Shown here in pieces: positions 1 to 11,855 of a stretch of 64,000 bases of DNA; positions within the stretch are counted from its first letter, which is position 1; each line of letters begins with the position of its first letter. Source of the stretch: Glandiceps talaboti (taxonomy: Eukaryota > Hemichordata > Enteropneusta > Spengelidae). The notes under the pieces were generated by a model that was not told the DNA's origin, searched no databases, and worked only from the letters and a program-made list of their open reading frames with translations. Both the position numbers and the translations under genes were made by a program. The stretch covers positions 13,173,910-13,237,909 of the forward strand of contig NC_135556.1 of NCBI RefSeq assembly GCF_964340395.1, given 5' to 3'.

Positions 1-777
1 TAAGCCACAGGCACAACACCGCAATAGGGCTAATGGCAGAACTACACGGTTCACTTTGATATCCCGAACAATTGTACGCCAAAATCGTGAGTAGACGTTT
101 TTCAGATTGACAGTCCAATTCATGCAACCATAGACGCTCAAATTCCTATGCTGCAACCTGGTAACCGGTACAATAATATTATAAGGAACTCGTTTTTATT
201 TCGATTTCAGAAAAAGACAGCTAGACCCAACCATTGAACAACGACTTAACTTTGTGGAATGTAAGGGACCGGTCGTATGTAACTAGTTGGGGTGGTGTGT
301 ATACGTGTATGGATTGGAACGTGTATTTCCTAAGCGACCCCCGTGCCCAGCTTTAATCGACGCGACGACCAAAGCTGAAGTAACCCTCCCCCCAGTATTC
401 AAAATGACCCCAATACATATTTTGTCATATCACTTAAATGTGCGAGGTATATGTGGTCTTACTACAACGCTGTTACTATATCACTTGAATAGTGTTATTT
501 AAAAACTTGCAACATTTTTCTTTACTTTGTACAAATTAATACGGAATGTACATGTATGACCATTTCTCAGGGATTTGTCAGTACAAAGCACGAGTGACTA
601 ATAACATGCAGTTGTATGACACCCCCCCCCCATATCCATATGCAAGTGGAGTGTTTGCAAGTCATATATACCCTAACATTACATCAATAATAAAGCCATA
701 ATTATTCATCTCTCATTTTCCAGACACAGTAATTGTATCTTTTCAAACCACTTCGGTCCAACTATTCTGATCTTACC

Positions 778-1723
778 ATGGCACTTACACATGACGTCGA
801 AGTGGCAGACCTCGTCCCAGGAGATCATATCTATGTTTGGCGTGCGTTGTATTCATACTCACATCATGGTAAGTAAAAGTAGTAAGTTTTCAGAGACAAG
901 ATTTCCGTTTCTGAAATGCGACCCTTTAACGAGAACTGATTTGTAATGTCTGACCCACCTCCAAGTCGCCTCAGCCCTCCCCCCCCCCCACTTGTAATTA
1001 TCAAAGGTTTCCTAAAACGTTGCGCTTATGCTGTTGTTGACAGGAATTTACATGGGGAAGGTTGACGGAGTTCGTATAGTGATTCATTTTGACGGGAGTC
1101 CTGGACAACCAAAATCTAAACAATCAGCTCGAATCCGGCGTTCACGATTAACTGAATTCCAAGACACAAATACAATTCGCAGATACGAGTAAGTGGGATT
1201 ATTGCTAGTAAATGAGTCATCGATCGACGTATTGTTAGATATAGATACAGATATCGACAATAAAAATGAAAATTAACTTAATTGGATGTAACTTAATTGG
1301 ATATATAATGACCATGATGACGATATGTCATGTCGTAATAGTTGACGTATAGTATCTTTTCATGTTATGTCATGTCATGTAAAAAGTCACCAACCGTGCC
1401 AGATTAATGTCTGATAACGATGTGACGTCAGCACATTCATATATCACATAACACTGTCTCACTTCAATTTCCCTAGGTATGGTGCATCGCAAATTGAGTG
1501 TTCTCTCAAAAGGAGAGGTACATGCTGCCCGGTTGAATCAGACTCTGCCGAAACTGTTTTACAAAGAGCCCGTGCGTGCTATGACAGGGGTCTACCAATG
1601 GACGGGGAATACAATATTTTATTCAACAATTGCGAGCATTTCTGTCTTTACTGCAAGCTTGGGCCAAATTACAAAACGTTGCAAAACTATGACCAAACAA
1701 AGAAAGTTTTGTTCTTATGGTGA
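778..1723 (+). CDS. LRAT-domain protein, copy 1 (160 aa, 3 exons)
   Basis: Small LRAT/PLAAT-type protein of the NlpC/P60 fold. Known family members are thiol acyltransferases or phospholipases acting on phospholipid acyl chains; the substrate here is unknown. Exons are 778-868, 1044-1188 and 1477-1723, joined in phases 1 and 2 by GT-AG introns. The start MALTHDVEVADLVPGDHIYV fits the domain's beginning. The likely catalytic residues are His30 in SHHGIYMG, His45 in VIHF and Cys131 in the hallmark NNCEHF motif. The protein ends in VLFLW with no C-terminal transmembrane helix, unlike vertebrate PLAATs, so it may be soluble. An acceptor-like TTTCCAG at about 723 suggests an upstream untranslated exon. 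AATAAA at 1992-1997 is a possible poly(A) signal. It is nearly identical to the gene at 4986. Seen: motif, splice sites and duplicate. Inferred: enzymatic activity. Confidence 0.88.
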
Positions 1724-2944
1724 ATTAATTCTAGGGTAGAAACAAAGATAGTGGACATAGAATTCCGTCTAAATTTGTGTTGTTTACAGAAGTAGTTGTT
1801 TGTCAACAAACTTATTTTATTCAGAATACATCACACTGTGATGAGTATTAAACAAAACCACGATCCTGTTATTTTGGCAAAGTTACAAAACGAAATTTCC
1901 TGGTTCACACAATGTCAATTTAAAAGCAATTAATCAAGTTGCAAAATCTGTGACCAAAGAACATCGTAGTCTGCGATCTTAGTTTTAATTTAATAAATTT
2001 GAAGTTTTACTGTACGCGTTGTAGTTGAATTTCCAAAGTGTGTTAGTTGGAGAGGTGACTGTGAATATCCAATGTTGGTAGCTGGAGTGACGGCATGTGA
2101 AGTGCAAGGGTTGAAGTGACTGTGGATGTTTAGCCCCCTCCCCTCCCACCAATAGGTACAACCCGAAGGGTGCGATAGGATTGACACTTGTCAATGTGTA
2201 TGTTTGTCTATTGACACCCCTACCTCCGACATCAATTACTCAACGTCAACCAAATCTGGCACAAATATCGGAAGTCATTCAAGTGTCTACACCTATATTG
2301 TCAGAGATAAGGTTTCTTTTCAGACCTTGAACTTTGACCTTAACCACCATAACTTCACAAGTTCTATTATATACATCCCATTTACATATAAATGTCTGCA
2401 TATACGTTAAGCCTTATATTCCTGCACTGACCTTTTATTTGGCCTTGACCTTCGTCTTCAACTTCAAATACTAGTGGCAATTTTGCATTAAATTTGAGAA
2501 ATTTTGTAGCTGGTATACAGACCAAATTCACATGTTGGAACTTATATTCATTAGGGTAAATAAGCTTTCAAGTACAATAAATGAAAGTTTTGTTCATTGG
2601 ATCACAATTCAAATGTCAATTTTCTGATAAGACCAGACACCAACCAATGACAATGACCTTCTAATATAAGGTCAATAACACTTATTTGGCTCATCTTAAA
2701 ACTAGAATGCTATAACCATGGACTACTATCAGCAGGTTATATTTTTTATTCTAGAAAATGGAAAGTGTCACTTCCTTAGATAGGAATTCTGAGTGGAATT
2801 TCATTTAATTACTCATAAGGCTTAATTACTGAATTGTAAGGTAGGGAAGATTAGTGTGAGCAACACAAGGCAAATTACTGGTATATGGTTATACTCAACC
2901 CCACTGCTTTACTCAGCAGTAGCAGCAGCACCAGCAGCACGACC

Positions 2945-3019
2945 ACCACCACCACCACCACCACCACCACCACCACCACCACCACCACCACCACCACCAC
3001 CACCACCACCACCACCACT

Positions 3020-3057
<38 letters not shown>
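2945..3057. repeat. (CCA)n-(CAA)n trinucleotide array
   Basis: About 24 CCA units are followed by about 13 CAA units. The equivalent place in unit 2 (7773-7860) has (CAG)n, a few CCA and a longer CAA run, so the array changed composition after the duplication. The long open frames on both strands here are artefacts of the trinucleotide repeat. Confidence 0.95.
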
Positions 3058-3218
3058 AATCACATCAATAACAAAAATCTACTTTTTATTTCGGAAAATG
3101 ATATTGACAGTGTGGTCATTTATTTATCTTATTCTAGTCTTCGCCAAGGTCTTGTTTTATGTTAGCAACACCAAATAGACAAGAATAAACACCGGGAATA
3201 AACTAGTAGCACGAGTAC

Positions 3219-3318
3219 CGTGGTGGTGAGAGTTGACCCGAACACTTCTATAAACATATATATGATCACCCGGACTTAGATCATATGCATAGACGAAGTG
3301 AGACAACCAGGAAGACAT
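3219..3318 (-). pseudogene. orphan first exon of an LRAT-domain gene
   Basis: Read on the minus strand, this stretch is a 100-bp open exon starting MSSWLSHFVYAYDLSPGDHI and ending in SHHH, with a phase-1 GT donor. It closely resembles exon 1 of the minus-strand gene at 19014-19110, which starts MAYWLSHFVNPYNLDPGDHI. I could find no matching exon 2 (GIYxGK...VIHY) or exon 3 further along the minus strand down to position 1. It therefore looks like a leftover of a gene that once stood head-to-head with the plus-strand LRAT gene at 4986. A very remote or spliced-over partner cannot be excluded. Confidence 0.7.
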
Positions 3319-4985
3319 TATGACAGCCGAGCAGTCTAATGGATTCTAGCATAGCACACCATAAGTAAACAACTGGTAGGATTTAATCCCTTGACTTGTT
3401 CAATTTAACTGGTGTCTTCTGTCAGTCAAAATATAGACGTTGGTTAGTTTGTGTAAAGACGTTGGCAGAATGTCTTTTCCAATTGGTATGTGGTACTCAC
3501 CGTGACTATGTGATACACCTGCATGACCTGAAGACTGCTAAGTATAGGACACATTCTACAAACTAACATATCCAAAGTTCATGCCATGGTTCATCCACGA
3601 CGTCAGCTCCCCTCCCCCTGCCTCGACAACAGAGGGAGTATACATTTGCCACTTTATGCATTGTTGATAAAGGGGTCAAATTCTGATATGAGTCGGACTC
3701 AAGCTTTTCTACTTTCGTATCAGTAAATAATACAGTTTTTCTTCCTCAATTGTTTTATCTGTAAGTTCAAAGTTTCGTTTTTAATTTTGTGTGTGTTAAT
3801 AACAATCACATATATATGTTGCCCCCCCCCCCCCCCACGGCAAAAACAAAGAACAATATAAAGTACTAGTACTCAGACTGATGACGTCAATAAAGTGGGC
3901 GGATATGTATACATTCTTTGATTTGTGTAACATGGCAGGCGGCTTTATTTACTACAACTAAAGTTGCTGCGTTGATAAAGCTGCTATCTAGAACGAAGGG
4001 CAACACACAAAGTGATCAAAATATCTACTTTGGTAAATACCAAACCCTATACTACTGGCAACCGACGTCACTAGAAGAAGTGAAGTCTTGAGAGAGTCGA
4101 AAGTGATATATGGTTTCTTCTAGAAATATACCATGACGTGCATAACATTGGAATGTGGGGATTTCCATAGACCCTACCTTCGTATAGGTTCTATGGTGTT
4201 TAAAAATACATGTACACCAATTTGCATATATTTGATTGGCATTACTATCAACGTCTTGACATAGGTGCTGCCAAGGCACAGTACGTACATATGGTTCATT
4301 TTGATAGCATCACTTGTACCGCAAAATCGTGAGAAGACTTATTCCAGGTTGGTAGACCGATTCTTGAAACTAGGCAGGCTAACGACGATAATTTGGGAAC
4401 TTTGTAGTTAATATGATTTTTAAAAAGTGACAGAAATCATTGAACAATGATTAACCCTCGAATGGTTAACATTTTGGAATCTATATTCGAGATAAACATA
4501 TGGTGGACGTCTAGTTCGATTTTCAGAAAGTGACATGAGCCATTGAACAATGGATAACACTGGTGGACATTTTCATTTAATAGAGACTTTGAGTGTATTA
4601 AAAATTTTGCCAGTTACGTGCAGTTCATGATTAGTTCATCATCGTAAACAACAACGTCTTTTCAAGACGCAACGCCAAAATAAATAACGCTGAAATAACG
4701 CTTTCATAGCCCTAAGAAACCAGTGCTTTATTTCGCAGTGTCGCGGAAGAAATAACATTTCTGGTTTGTGAGAATGGATTATTTTGAAGTCATTTATAAA
4801 GTTATACGCCATGACGTCATAGTATACAAGTGCAGTGTTTGTCAGTCTTGTGATTGAGTACAAGTGTTATAAACCCTAACCATCTACCAATAGTACCAAT
4901 AGTAAAGTCACGTTATTCCCATTCTTCACAGATTCGATAATTATAACTTTTGAAACCACTTCGGTCCAACTATTCTGATCCTACC

Positions 4986-5955
4986 ATGGCACTTTTACAT
5001 GACGTCGAAGTGGCAGACCTCGTTCCAGGAGATCACATCTATGTTTGGCGTGCGTTGTATTCATACTCACATCATGGTAAGTAAAAGTAGTAAGTTTTCA
5101 GAGACAAGATTTTCGTTTCTGAAATGTAACCCTTTAACGAGTACCGATTTGTAAAGTCTGACCCACCTCCAAGTCGCCCCACCCTTCCCCCCACTTGTAA
5201 TTATCGAAGGATTCCTAAAACGTTGCGCTTATGCTGTTTTTGACAGGAATTTACATGGGGAAGACTGACGGAGTTCGTATGGTGATTCATTTCGACGGGA
5301 GCCCTGGAGAACCAAAATCTAAAGAATCAGCTCGAATCCGGCGTTCACGATTGTCTGAATTCCAAGAAACAAATACAATTCGCAGATACGAGTAAGTGGG
5401 ATTATTGCTAGTAAATGAGTCATCGATCGACGTATTGTTAGATATAGATACAGATATCGACAATAAAAATGAAAATTAACTTAATTGGATGAAACCTAAT
5501 TGGATATATAATGACCATGATGACGATATGTCATGTCGTAATAGGTGATGTATAGTATCTTTTCATGTCATGTCATGTCATGTCATGTCACGTGTCAGTG
5601 GCGGTATGCCATGTTTCGTCATGTTAAGTCAAACTGTGCCAGATTATTGTCTGTACGTGTCAGCACATTCATATATCACACAACACTGTCTCATTTCAAT
5701 TTCCCTAGGTATGGTGCATCGCAAATCGAGTGTTCTCTCAAAAGAAGGGGTACATGCTGCCTGGTTGAATCAGACTCTGCCGAAACTGTTTTACAGAGAG
5801 CCCGTGCGTGCTATGACAGGGGTCTACCAATGGACGGGGAATACAATCTTTTATTCAACAATTGCGAGCATTTCTGTCTTTACTGCAAGCTTGGGCCAAA
5901 TTACAAAACATTGCAAAAATATGACCAAACACAGAAAGTTTTGTTCTTTTGGTGA
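4986..5955 (+). CDS. LRAT-domain protein, copy 2 (160 aa, 3 exons)
   Basis: This is the tandem duplicate of the gene at 778. Exons are 4986-5076, 5247-5391 and 5709-5955, with exon lengths 91, 145 and 247 identical to copy 1. The protein starts MALLHDVEVADLVPGDHIYV, keeps the histidines in SHHGIYMG and VIHF, keeps Cys131 in NNCEHF, and ends VLFFW. Differences from copy 1 are scattered single substitutions, and no stop or frameshift is seen, so it appears under purifying constraint or is very recent. Function is as for copy 1: a probable lipid acyl-handling thiol enzyme. The 3' end of its last exon has been copied twice more downstream (from 6324 and at 7203-7266). Confidence 0.88.
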
Positions 5956-6323
5956 ATTAATTCTAGGGTAGAAACAAAGATAGTGGACATAGAATTTCGT
6001 CTAAATTTGTGCTGTTTACAGACTGAAGTAGTTGTTTGTTAACAAACACTGTGGTGTGGATTAAACAAAACCACCATCCTGTTATTTTGGCAAAGTGGCA
6101 AAACGAAATTTCCTGGTTCACACAATGTCAATTAAAATTATCACAGTCAACTACACTAATCATGCAAATGGTTTAATTTTGACTCCTGTGATCATCTCGG
6201 TAGCGAGTGTGCATTTACATATGATTTCATTTGAATAACGATTGTCTTATTAGCTAGCTGTCATGGTTGTAGGCACTGCACGATGCGACCAATCAGGCTA
6301 TCGGGTACACATTTTTGAATGCG

Positions 6324-6640
6324 TAATTACAAAACGTTGCAAAACTATGACCAAACAAAGAAAGTTTTGTTCTTTTGGTGAATTAATTCTAGGGTAGAAA
6401 CAAAGATAGTGGATATAGAATTCCGTCTAAATTTGTGTTGTTTACAGAAGTAGTTCCTTATTTTATTTAGAATTCATCACACTGTGGTGTGGATTAAACA
6501 AAACCACCATCCTTTTATTTTCGCAAAGTTGCAAAACGAAATTTCCTGGTTCACACAATGTCAATTTAAAAGCAATTAATCAAGTTGCGAAATCTGTGAC
6601 CAAAGAACACCGTAGTCTGCAAACTTAGTTTTAAAATAAT
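6324..6640 (+). repeat. second copy of the LRAT exon 3 tail plus 3' flank
   Basis: From about 6324 the sequence repeats the last 60 or so bases of LRAT exon 3 (ending in KVLFFW and a stop) and the following 3' flank. It first appears at 5895-6135, and an unrelated stretch of about 190 bases lies in between. In detail the second copy resembles unit 1 (accaaacaaagaaag, gaattccgtc) more than the adjacent gene. This suggests unequal exchange between units rather than simple local slippage. Confidence 0.75.
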
Positions 6641-7202
6641 AAATTTGAATTTTTACTGTAGGCGTTGTAGTTGAATTTCCAAAGTTTGTTAGTTGGAGAG
6701 GTGACTGTGAATATCCAATGTTGGTAGCTGGAGTGACGGCATGTGAAGTGCAAGGGTTGAAGTGACTGTGGATGTTTAGCCTCCTCCCCTCCCACCAATA
6801 GGTATAACCCGAAGGGTGCGATTGGATTCACACTTGTCAATGTGTATGTTTGTCTTTTGACACCCCTATCTCCGACATCAATTACTCAACTTCAACCAAA
6901 TCTGGCACAAATATCGGAAGTCATTCAAGTGTCTACACCTATATTGTCAGAGATAAGGTTTCTTTTCAGACCTTGAACTTTGACCTTAAGCACCATAGCA
7001 CCAATCACACGTATCAATAACTTCACAAGTTCTATTATATTATATTTACATATAAATGTCTGGATCTACGGTAAGCCTTATATTTGGCCTTGACCTTCAA
7101 ATACACGAATAATAGTGGCAAATTTCGCATTAAGTTTGAGAAATTTTGTAGCTGGCATACAGATCAAATTCACAGATCACAGATCAAAATCAATAATATT
7201 AA

Positions 7203-7266
7203 TAATTACAAAACGTTGCAAAACTATGACCAAACACAGAAAGTTTTGTTCTTTTGGTGAATTAAT
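7203..7266 (+). repeat. isolated 64-bp fragment of LRAT exon 3 tail
   Basis: A third copy of the end of LRAT exon 3, coding for TLQNYDQTQKVLFFW-like residues, lies by itself here without the rest of the exon or the 3' flank. It is bordered by attaataattac on both sides and sits directly beside the SINE at 7255-7545. Unit 1 has neither the fragment nor the SINE at this point, so both arrived after the duplication. Confidence 0.7.
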
Positions 7267-7545
7267 AATTACAACATACAATTACAACATTTCCCACACC
7301 ATGCTCAAAGCGCTTTACAATTTTTATCAGACTGCCACAACGGTCCTCAACTACCGGGGAGCATACAATCCATCTAAAGCGCATAGGATTAAAGCCTTCA
7401 CATTGCAACCTACATCCTACCAGGTCCCCAATTATACAAGGACTTTAGCCACTCAGAAACAAACAGCAGGCAGCGACAGGGCTCGAACCTGCAACCTGTA
7501 GATTCCAAGCCATTCACCCATCATGACTCCACTCAATAACACATA
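7255..7545 (-). mobile_element. tRNA-derived SINE (minus strand)
   Basis: Read on the minus strand, an A-box-like TGGGTGAATGG (7510-7520) is followed by a B box GGTTCGAGCCC (7479-7489) at tRNA-like spacing. A non-tRNA body containing aaagcgctttgag-like sequence follows, then an AT-rich tail. This is the layout of a Pol III SINE. It is absent from the matching position of unit 1, so it inserted after the segmental duplication. Confidence 0.7.
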
Positions 7546-7772
7546 CTTGGCTCATCTTAAAACTAGAATGATATAACCATTGACTAGTATCAGCAGGTCG
7601 TGTGTTATGATTGTAGAAAATGGATAGTGTCACACCCTTAGATAGGAATTCTGAGTGGAATTTCATTTAATTGCTCATAAGGCTTACTGAATTGTAAGGT
7701 AGGGAAGATTAGTGTGAGCAACAAAAGGCAATTACTGGTATACGCTTTATACTCAAACCAACTGCTTTACTC

Positions 7773-7808
7773 AGCAGCAGCAGCAGCAGCAGCAGCACCA
7801 CCACCACT

Positions 7809-7860
<52 letters not shown>
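7773..7860. repeat. (CAG)n-(CCA)n-(CAA)n array
   Basis: This is unit 2's counterpart of the array at 2945-3057, with a short CAG run, a few CCA and about 18 CAA units. Confidence 0.9.
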
Positions 7861-8033
7861 TCATTACAACAAAATCACATCAATAACAAAAATCTACTTT
7901 TTATTTCGGAAAATGATATTGACAGTGTGCTCATTTATTTATCTTATTCTAGTCTTCGCCAAGGTCTTGTTTTATGTTAGCAACACCAAATAGACAAGAA
8001 TAAACACCGGGAATAAACTAGTAGCACGAGTAC

Positions 8034-8133
8034 CGTGGTGGTGAGAGTTGACCCGAACACTTCTATAAACATATATATGATCACCCGGACTTAGATCATA
8101 TGCATAGACCAAGCGAGACAACCAGGAAGATAT
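8034..8133 (-). pseudogene. orphan LRAT first exon, start codon lost
   Basis: This is the counterpart in unit 2 of the minus-strand exon at 3219-3318, with the same 100-bp length and the same donor. The initiator ATG reads ATA here (plus strand tat at 8131-8133), and His7 is Arg. No later exons are found to its left. It is a decaying remnant of a divergent partner gene. Confidence 0.75.
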
Positions 8134-10442
8134 TGTGACAGCCGAGCAGTCTAATGGGTTCTAGCATAGCACACCATAAGTATACAACTGGTAGGATTTA
8201 ATCCCTTGACTTGTTCAATTTAACTGGTGTCTCCTGTCAGTCAAAATATAGACGTTGGTTAGTTTGTGTAAAGACGTTGGCAGAATGTCTTTTCCAATTG
8301 GTATGTGGTACTCACCGTGACTATGTGATACACCTGCATGACCTGAAGACTGCTAAATATAGGACACATTCAACAAACTAACATATCCAAAGTTCATGCC
8401 ATGGTTCATCCACGACGTCAGCTCCCCTCCCCCTGCCTCGACAACAGAGGGAGTATACATTTGCCACTTTATGCATTGTTGATAAAGGGGTCAATTTCTG
8501 ATATGAGTCGGACTCAAGCTTTTCTACTTTCGTATCAGTAAATAATACAGTTGTTCTTCCTCAATTGTTTTATCTGTAAGTTCAAAGTTTCGTTTTTAAT
8601 TTTGTGTGTGTTAATAACAATCACATATATATGTTGCCCCCCCCCCCCGACGGCAAAAACAAAGAACAATATAAAGTACTAGTACTCAGACTGATGACGT
8701 CAATAAAGTGGGAGGATATGTATACATTCTTTGATTTGTGTAACATGTCAGGCGGCTTTATTTACTACAACTAAAGTTGCTGCGTTGATAAAGCTGCTAT
8801 CCTGAACGAAGGGCAACACTCAATACTTTGGTAAATACCAAACTCTATACTACTGGCAATCGACGTCACTCGCAGAATTGAAGTTTTGAGAGAGTCGAAA
8901 GTGATATATGGTTTCTTCTAGAAATATACCATGACGTGCATATCATTGGAATGTGGGTATTTCCATAGACCCTACCTTCGTATAGGGTCTATGGTGTTTA
9001 AAAATACATGTACACCAATTTGCATATATTTGATTGGCATTACTAAGAACGTATTGACAAAGGTGCTGCCCAGGAACAGTACGGGACTGAGGATAGCGGC
9101 AGAATTACATATGGTTCATTTTGATAGCATCACGTGTACCGTAAAATCGTGAGAAGACTAATTCCAGGTTGGTAGACTGATTCTTGAACTAGAAAGGCTT
9201 ACGATAATAATTTGGGAACTTTGTTGTTAGTTTGATTTTTAAAAAGTGACAGAAATCATTGAACAATGATTAACCCTTGAATCGTTAACAGTTTGGAATC
9301 TATATTCGAGATAAACATATGGTGGACGTCTAGTTCTATTTTCAGAAAGTGGCATAACCCATTGAACAATGGATAACTCTGGTGGACATTTTCATTTAAT
9401 AGAGAGTTTGAGTGTATTAAAAAATTTTGCCAACTACGTTCAGTTCATGATCAGTTCATCGTCGTAAACCACAACGTCTTTTCAAGACGCAACGCCAAAA
9501 TAAATAACGCTGAAATAACGCTTTCATAGCCCTAAGAAACCGGTGCTTTATTTCGCAGTGTCGCGGAAGAAATAACATTTCTGGTTTGTGAGAATGGATT
9601 ATTTTGAAGTCATTTATAAAGTTATACGCCATGACGTCATAGTATACAAGTGCAGTGTTTGTCAGTCTTGTGATTGAGTACAAGTGTTATAAACCCTAAC
9701 CATCTACCAATAGTACCAATAGTAAAGTCACGTTATTCCCATTCTTCACAGATTCGATAATTATAACTTTTGAAACCACTTCGGTCCAACTATTCTGATC
9801 CTACCATGGCACTTACACATGACGTCGAAGTGGCAGACCTTGTCCCAGGATAAAATCAGCATAATTTCCTTTGTTACCCTTTAACGTTCATTTCACTTTT
9901 CTATGGATGTTCGTAAGTTTCTGTTTGAACTTCCCCTCAGTATCGTTTAGATAAGTTTTTAATATGGGTATTATATAGCATGTAATTGAATGCCGCACCA
10001 AACTTCTCACCACTAATTTGGAAATCACACATTATACCACCAGAAGGGACCTTTCACGGCCTTTCGTAAACTGCACGGTAAAGTTTGGATACACACATAA
10101 AAATTAAAGATTAACAGAATGATGGATTTCAATAACGCTCTTCACGGGTTAGGTAATATTTATCATTGTAGATAAAAAATATCATTCCCTGTGCTTACGT
10201 TTCCCTATCTGTAGGTATTTACATGGGTAAGCGTGGTGGAGTTCACAAAGTAATGCACTTCACTGAAGACGCTAGAACGGGAAAAATTCGAATTCGCCAA
10301 TCGCCAATATCCGAGTTTCAAGCTACGGAAAACCGTGGATATTTTGATAATATTCGCAGATACAAGTACGTAAAACTTTTTTCAAAGTTGAAAATGTTTA
10401 TCTCATGACGTATTACGAAGTAACTCAAAATAATTAAACATT

Positions 10443-10572
10443 AATGTACGCCCTCCCAGCCCATAATGGACGAAAGCAAACTTTGAACGACATAATGGGC
10501 GAGGCGACAGCCGAGCCCATTATGGAGTGCAAAGTTTGCTTGAGTCCATTATGGACTGGGAGGGCATACATT
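10443..10572. repeat. fold-back (long hairpin) element
   Basis: The left arm starts aatgtacgccctcccag and the right arm ends ctgggagggcatacatt. The arms pair over about 55 bases, with an inner arm pair cataatgggc / gcccattatg and a loop gaggcgacagccga. It occurs again at 11003-11139. Confidence 0.88.
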
Positions 10573-10578
10573 ATTGTT

Positions 10579-10997
10579 ATTATTTTATAGTTTTGCCAAT
10601 TCCAGTGAATTTGTAGACCGAGAAACGCAAAACAACGTACAATATACACAGCGCTGAACATCGTCTGCCATGTTCGGCCAGGAAGCTGAATACTAATCAT
10701 AGCGACACACGTACGTACACGTAAGTAGTACACACACATATACACTTCAATGAACTGCTGTGAACACAAATTTGTTTCATGACTGCGTTGCATTTTTAAA
10801 CAGTGGAAATGACAATCATAAGTAACAACATACATTTCGAAAAAAATACCTAGTCGTATGAAGAAACAGAACAAATAAGCTTGTATTGTTATGCTCGTTC
10901 CGGGGCCGCGATGCCCAATAACGGAGTACATTATCAGTAATAATGTACAGCGATGACGTCACAAAATTCACTGGAATTGGTAATGCTATAATATAAT
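10579..10997. mobile_element. MITE-like element with 34-bp TIRs, copy 1
   Basis: The left end at 10579-10612 and the right end at 10964-10997 are imperfect inverted repeats of about 34 bases sharing the core CCAATTCCAGTGAATTT. The interior of about 350 bases has no coding capacity. It looks like a non-autonomous DNA transposon of unknown superfamily; no clear target-site duplication was identified. Confidence 0.6.
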
Positions 10998-11002
10998 TAA
11001 AC

Positions 11003-11139
11003 AATAATGTACGCCCTCCCAGCTCATAATGGACGAAAGCAAACTTTGAACGACATAATGGGCGAGGCGACAGCCGAGCCCATTATGGAGTGCAAAGTTT
11101 GCTTGAGTCCATTATGGACTGGGAGGACGTACATTATTG
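11003..11139. repeat. fold-back element, second copy
   Basis: This is a near-identical copy of the hairpin at 10443-10572. Its outer ends are caataatgtacg and cgtacattattg, an almost perfect palindrome. Confidence 0.88.
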
Positions 11140-11141
11140 TT

Positions 11142-11552
11142 ATTATTTTATAGTTTTGCCAATTCCAGTGAATTTGTAGACCGAGAAACGCAAAACAACG
11201 TATAATATACACAACGCTGAACATCGTCTGCCATGTTCGGCCCGGAAGCTGAATACTAATCATAGTGACACACGTACGTACACGTACACACACATATACA
11301 CTCCAATGAACTGCTGTGAACACAAATTTGTTTCATGAATGCGTTGTATTTTTAAACAGTGGAAATGACAATCATAAATAACAACATGCATTTCGAAAAA
11401 ATACCTAGTCGTATGAAGAAACAGAACAAATAAGCTTGTATTGTTATGCTCGTTCCGGGGCCGCGATGCCCAATAACGGAGTACATTATCAGTAATAATG
11501 TACAGCGATGACGTCACAAAATTCACTGGAATTGGTAATGCTATAATATAAT
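11142..11552. mobile_element. MITE-like element with 34-bp TIRs, copy 2
   Basis: This is a near-identical copy of the element at 10579-10997. Hairpin plus MITE form a tandemly repeated unit of about 559 bp (10438-10996 and 10997-11552), so the pair was duplicated together recently, not inserted twice. Confidence 0.65.
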
Positions 11553-11662
11553 CTACGATATACGTTGACCATATAGTGCTGTCTTACATGATATCCTGTG
11601 TTGTGTCATAATCGCCTTTTGACATATCTTGAAGTTTTGATTGAATACATAATGAACTAGTT

Positions 11663-11855
11663 TTGACATGTCATGTCATGTCCTGTCCTGGCCTGTCATG
11701 CCATGTCATTGTCATTGTCATTGTCATTGTCATTGTCATTATCATTGTCATTGTCATTGTCATTGTCATTATCATTGTCATTGTCTTTGTCATTATCATT
11801 ATCATTGTCATTGTCATTGTCATTGTCATTGTCATTGTCATTGTCATTGTCATGT
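11663..11855. repeat. (TCATTG)n hexanucleotide array
   Basis: About 24 units of tcattg, with interspersed tcatta variants, are preceded by a catgtc-rich stretch. The array lies in the last intron of the decayed LRAT gene. The open frames across it are repeat artefacts. Confidence 0.95.

Larger units (their letters stand above)
1..9851. repeat. tandem segmental duplication carrying LRAT genes
   Basis: Three head-to-tail copies of one block are visible. Unit 1 runs from before the window start to about 4263, unit 2 from about 4264 to 9059, and a partial unit 3 from about 9060 to 9851. The stretches at 3060-4980 and 7880-9840 are almost identical over roughly 1.9 kb, and the LRAT gene at 778 matches the one at 4986 exon for exon and in its introns. 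The start of unit 1 (1-700) is clearly more diverged from its counterparts. Unit 3 stops in the middle of LRAT exon 1, directly after the codons for LVPG, where unrelated sequence begins. Unit 2 is longer than unit 1 because it holds an extra internal duplication and a SINE. Confidence 0.9.

Noticed and set aside
10434-10931. 165-codon minus-strand frame in the MITE region
   Set aside because: It lies across a hairpin and a TIR element and recurs only because the element is duplicated; no domain is present.
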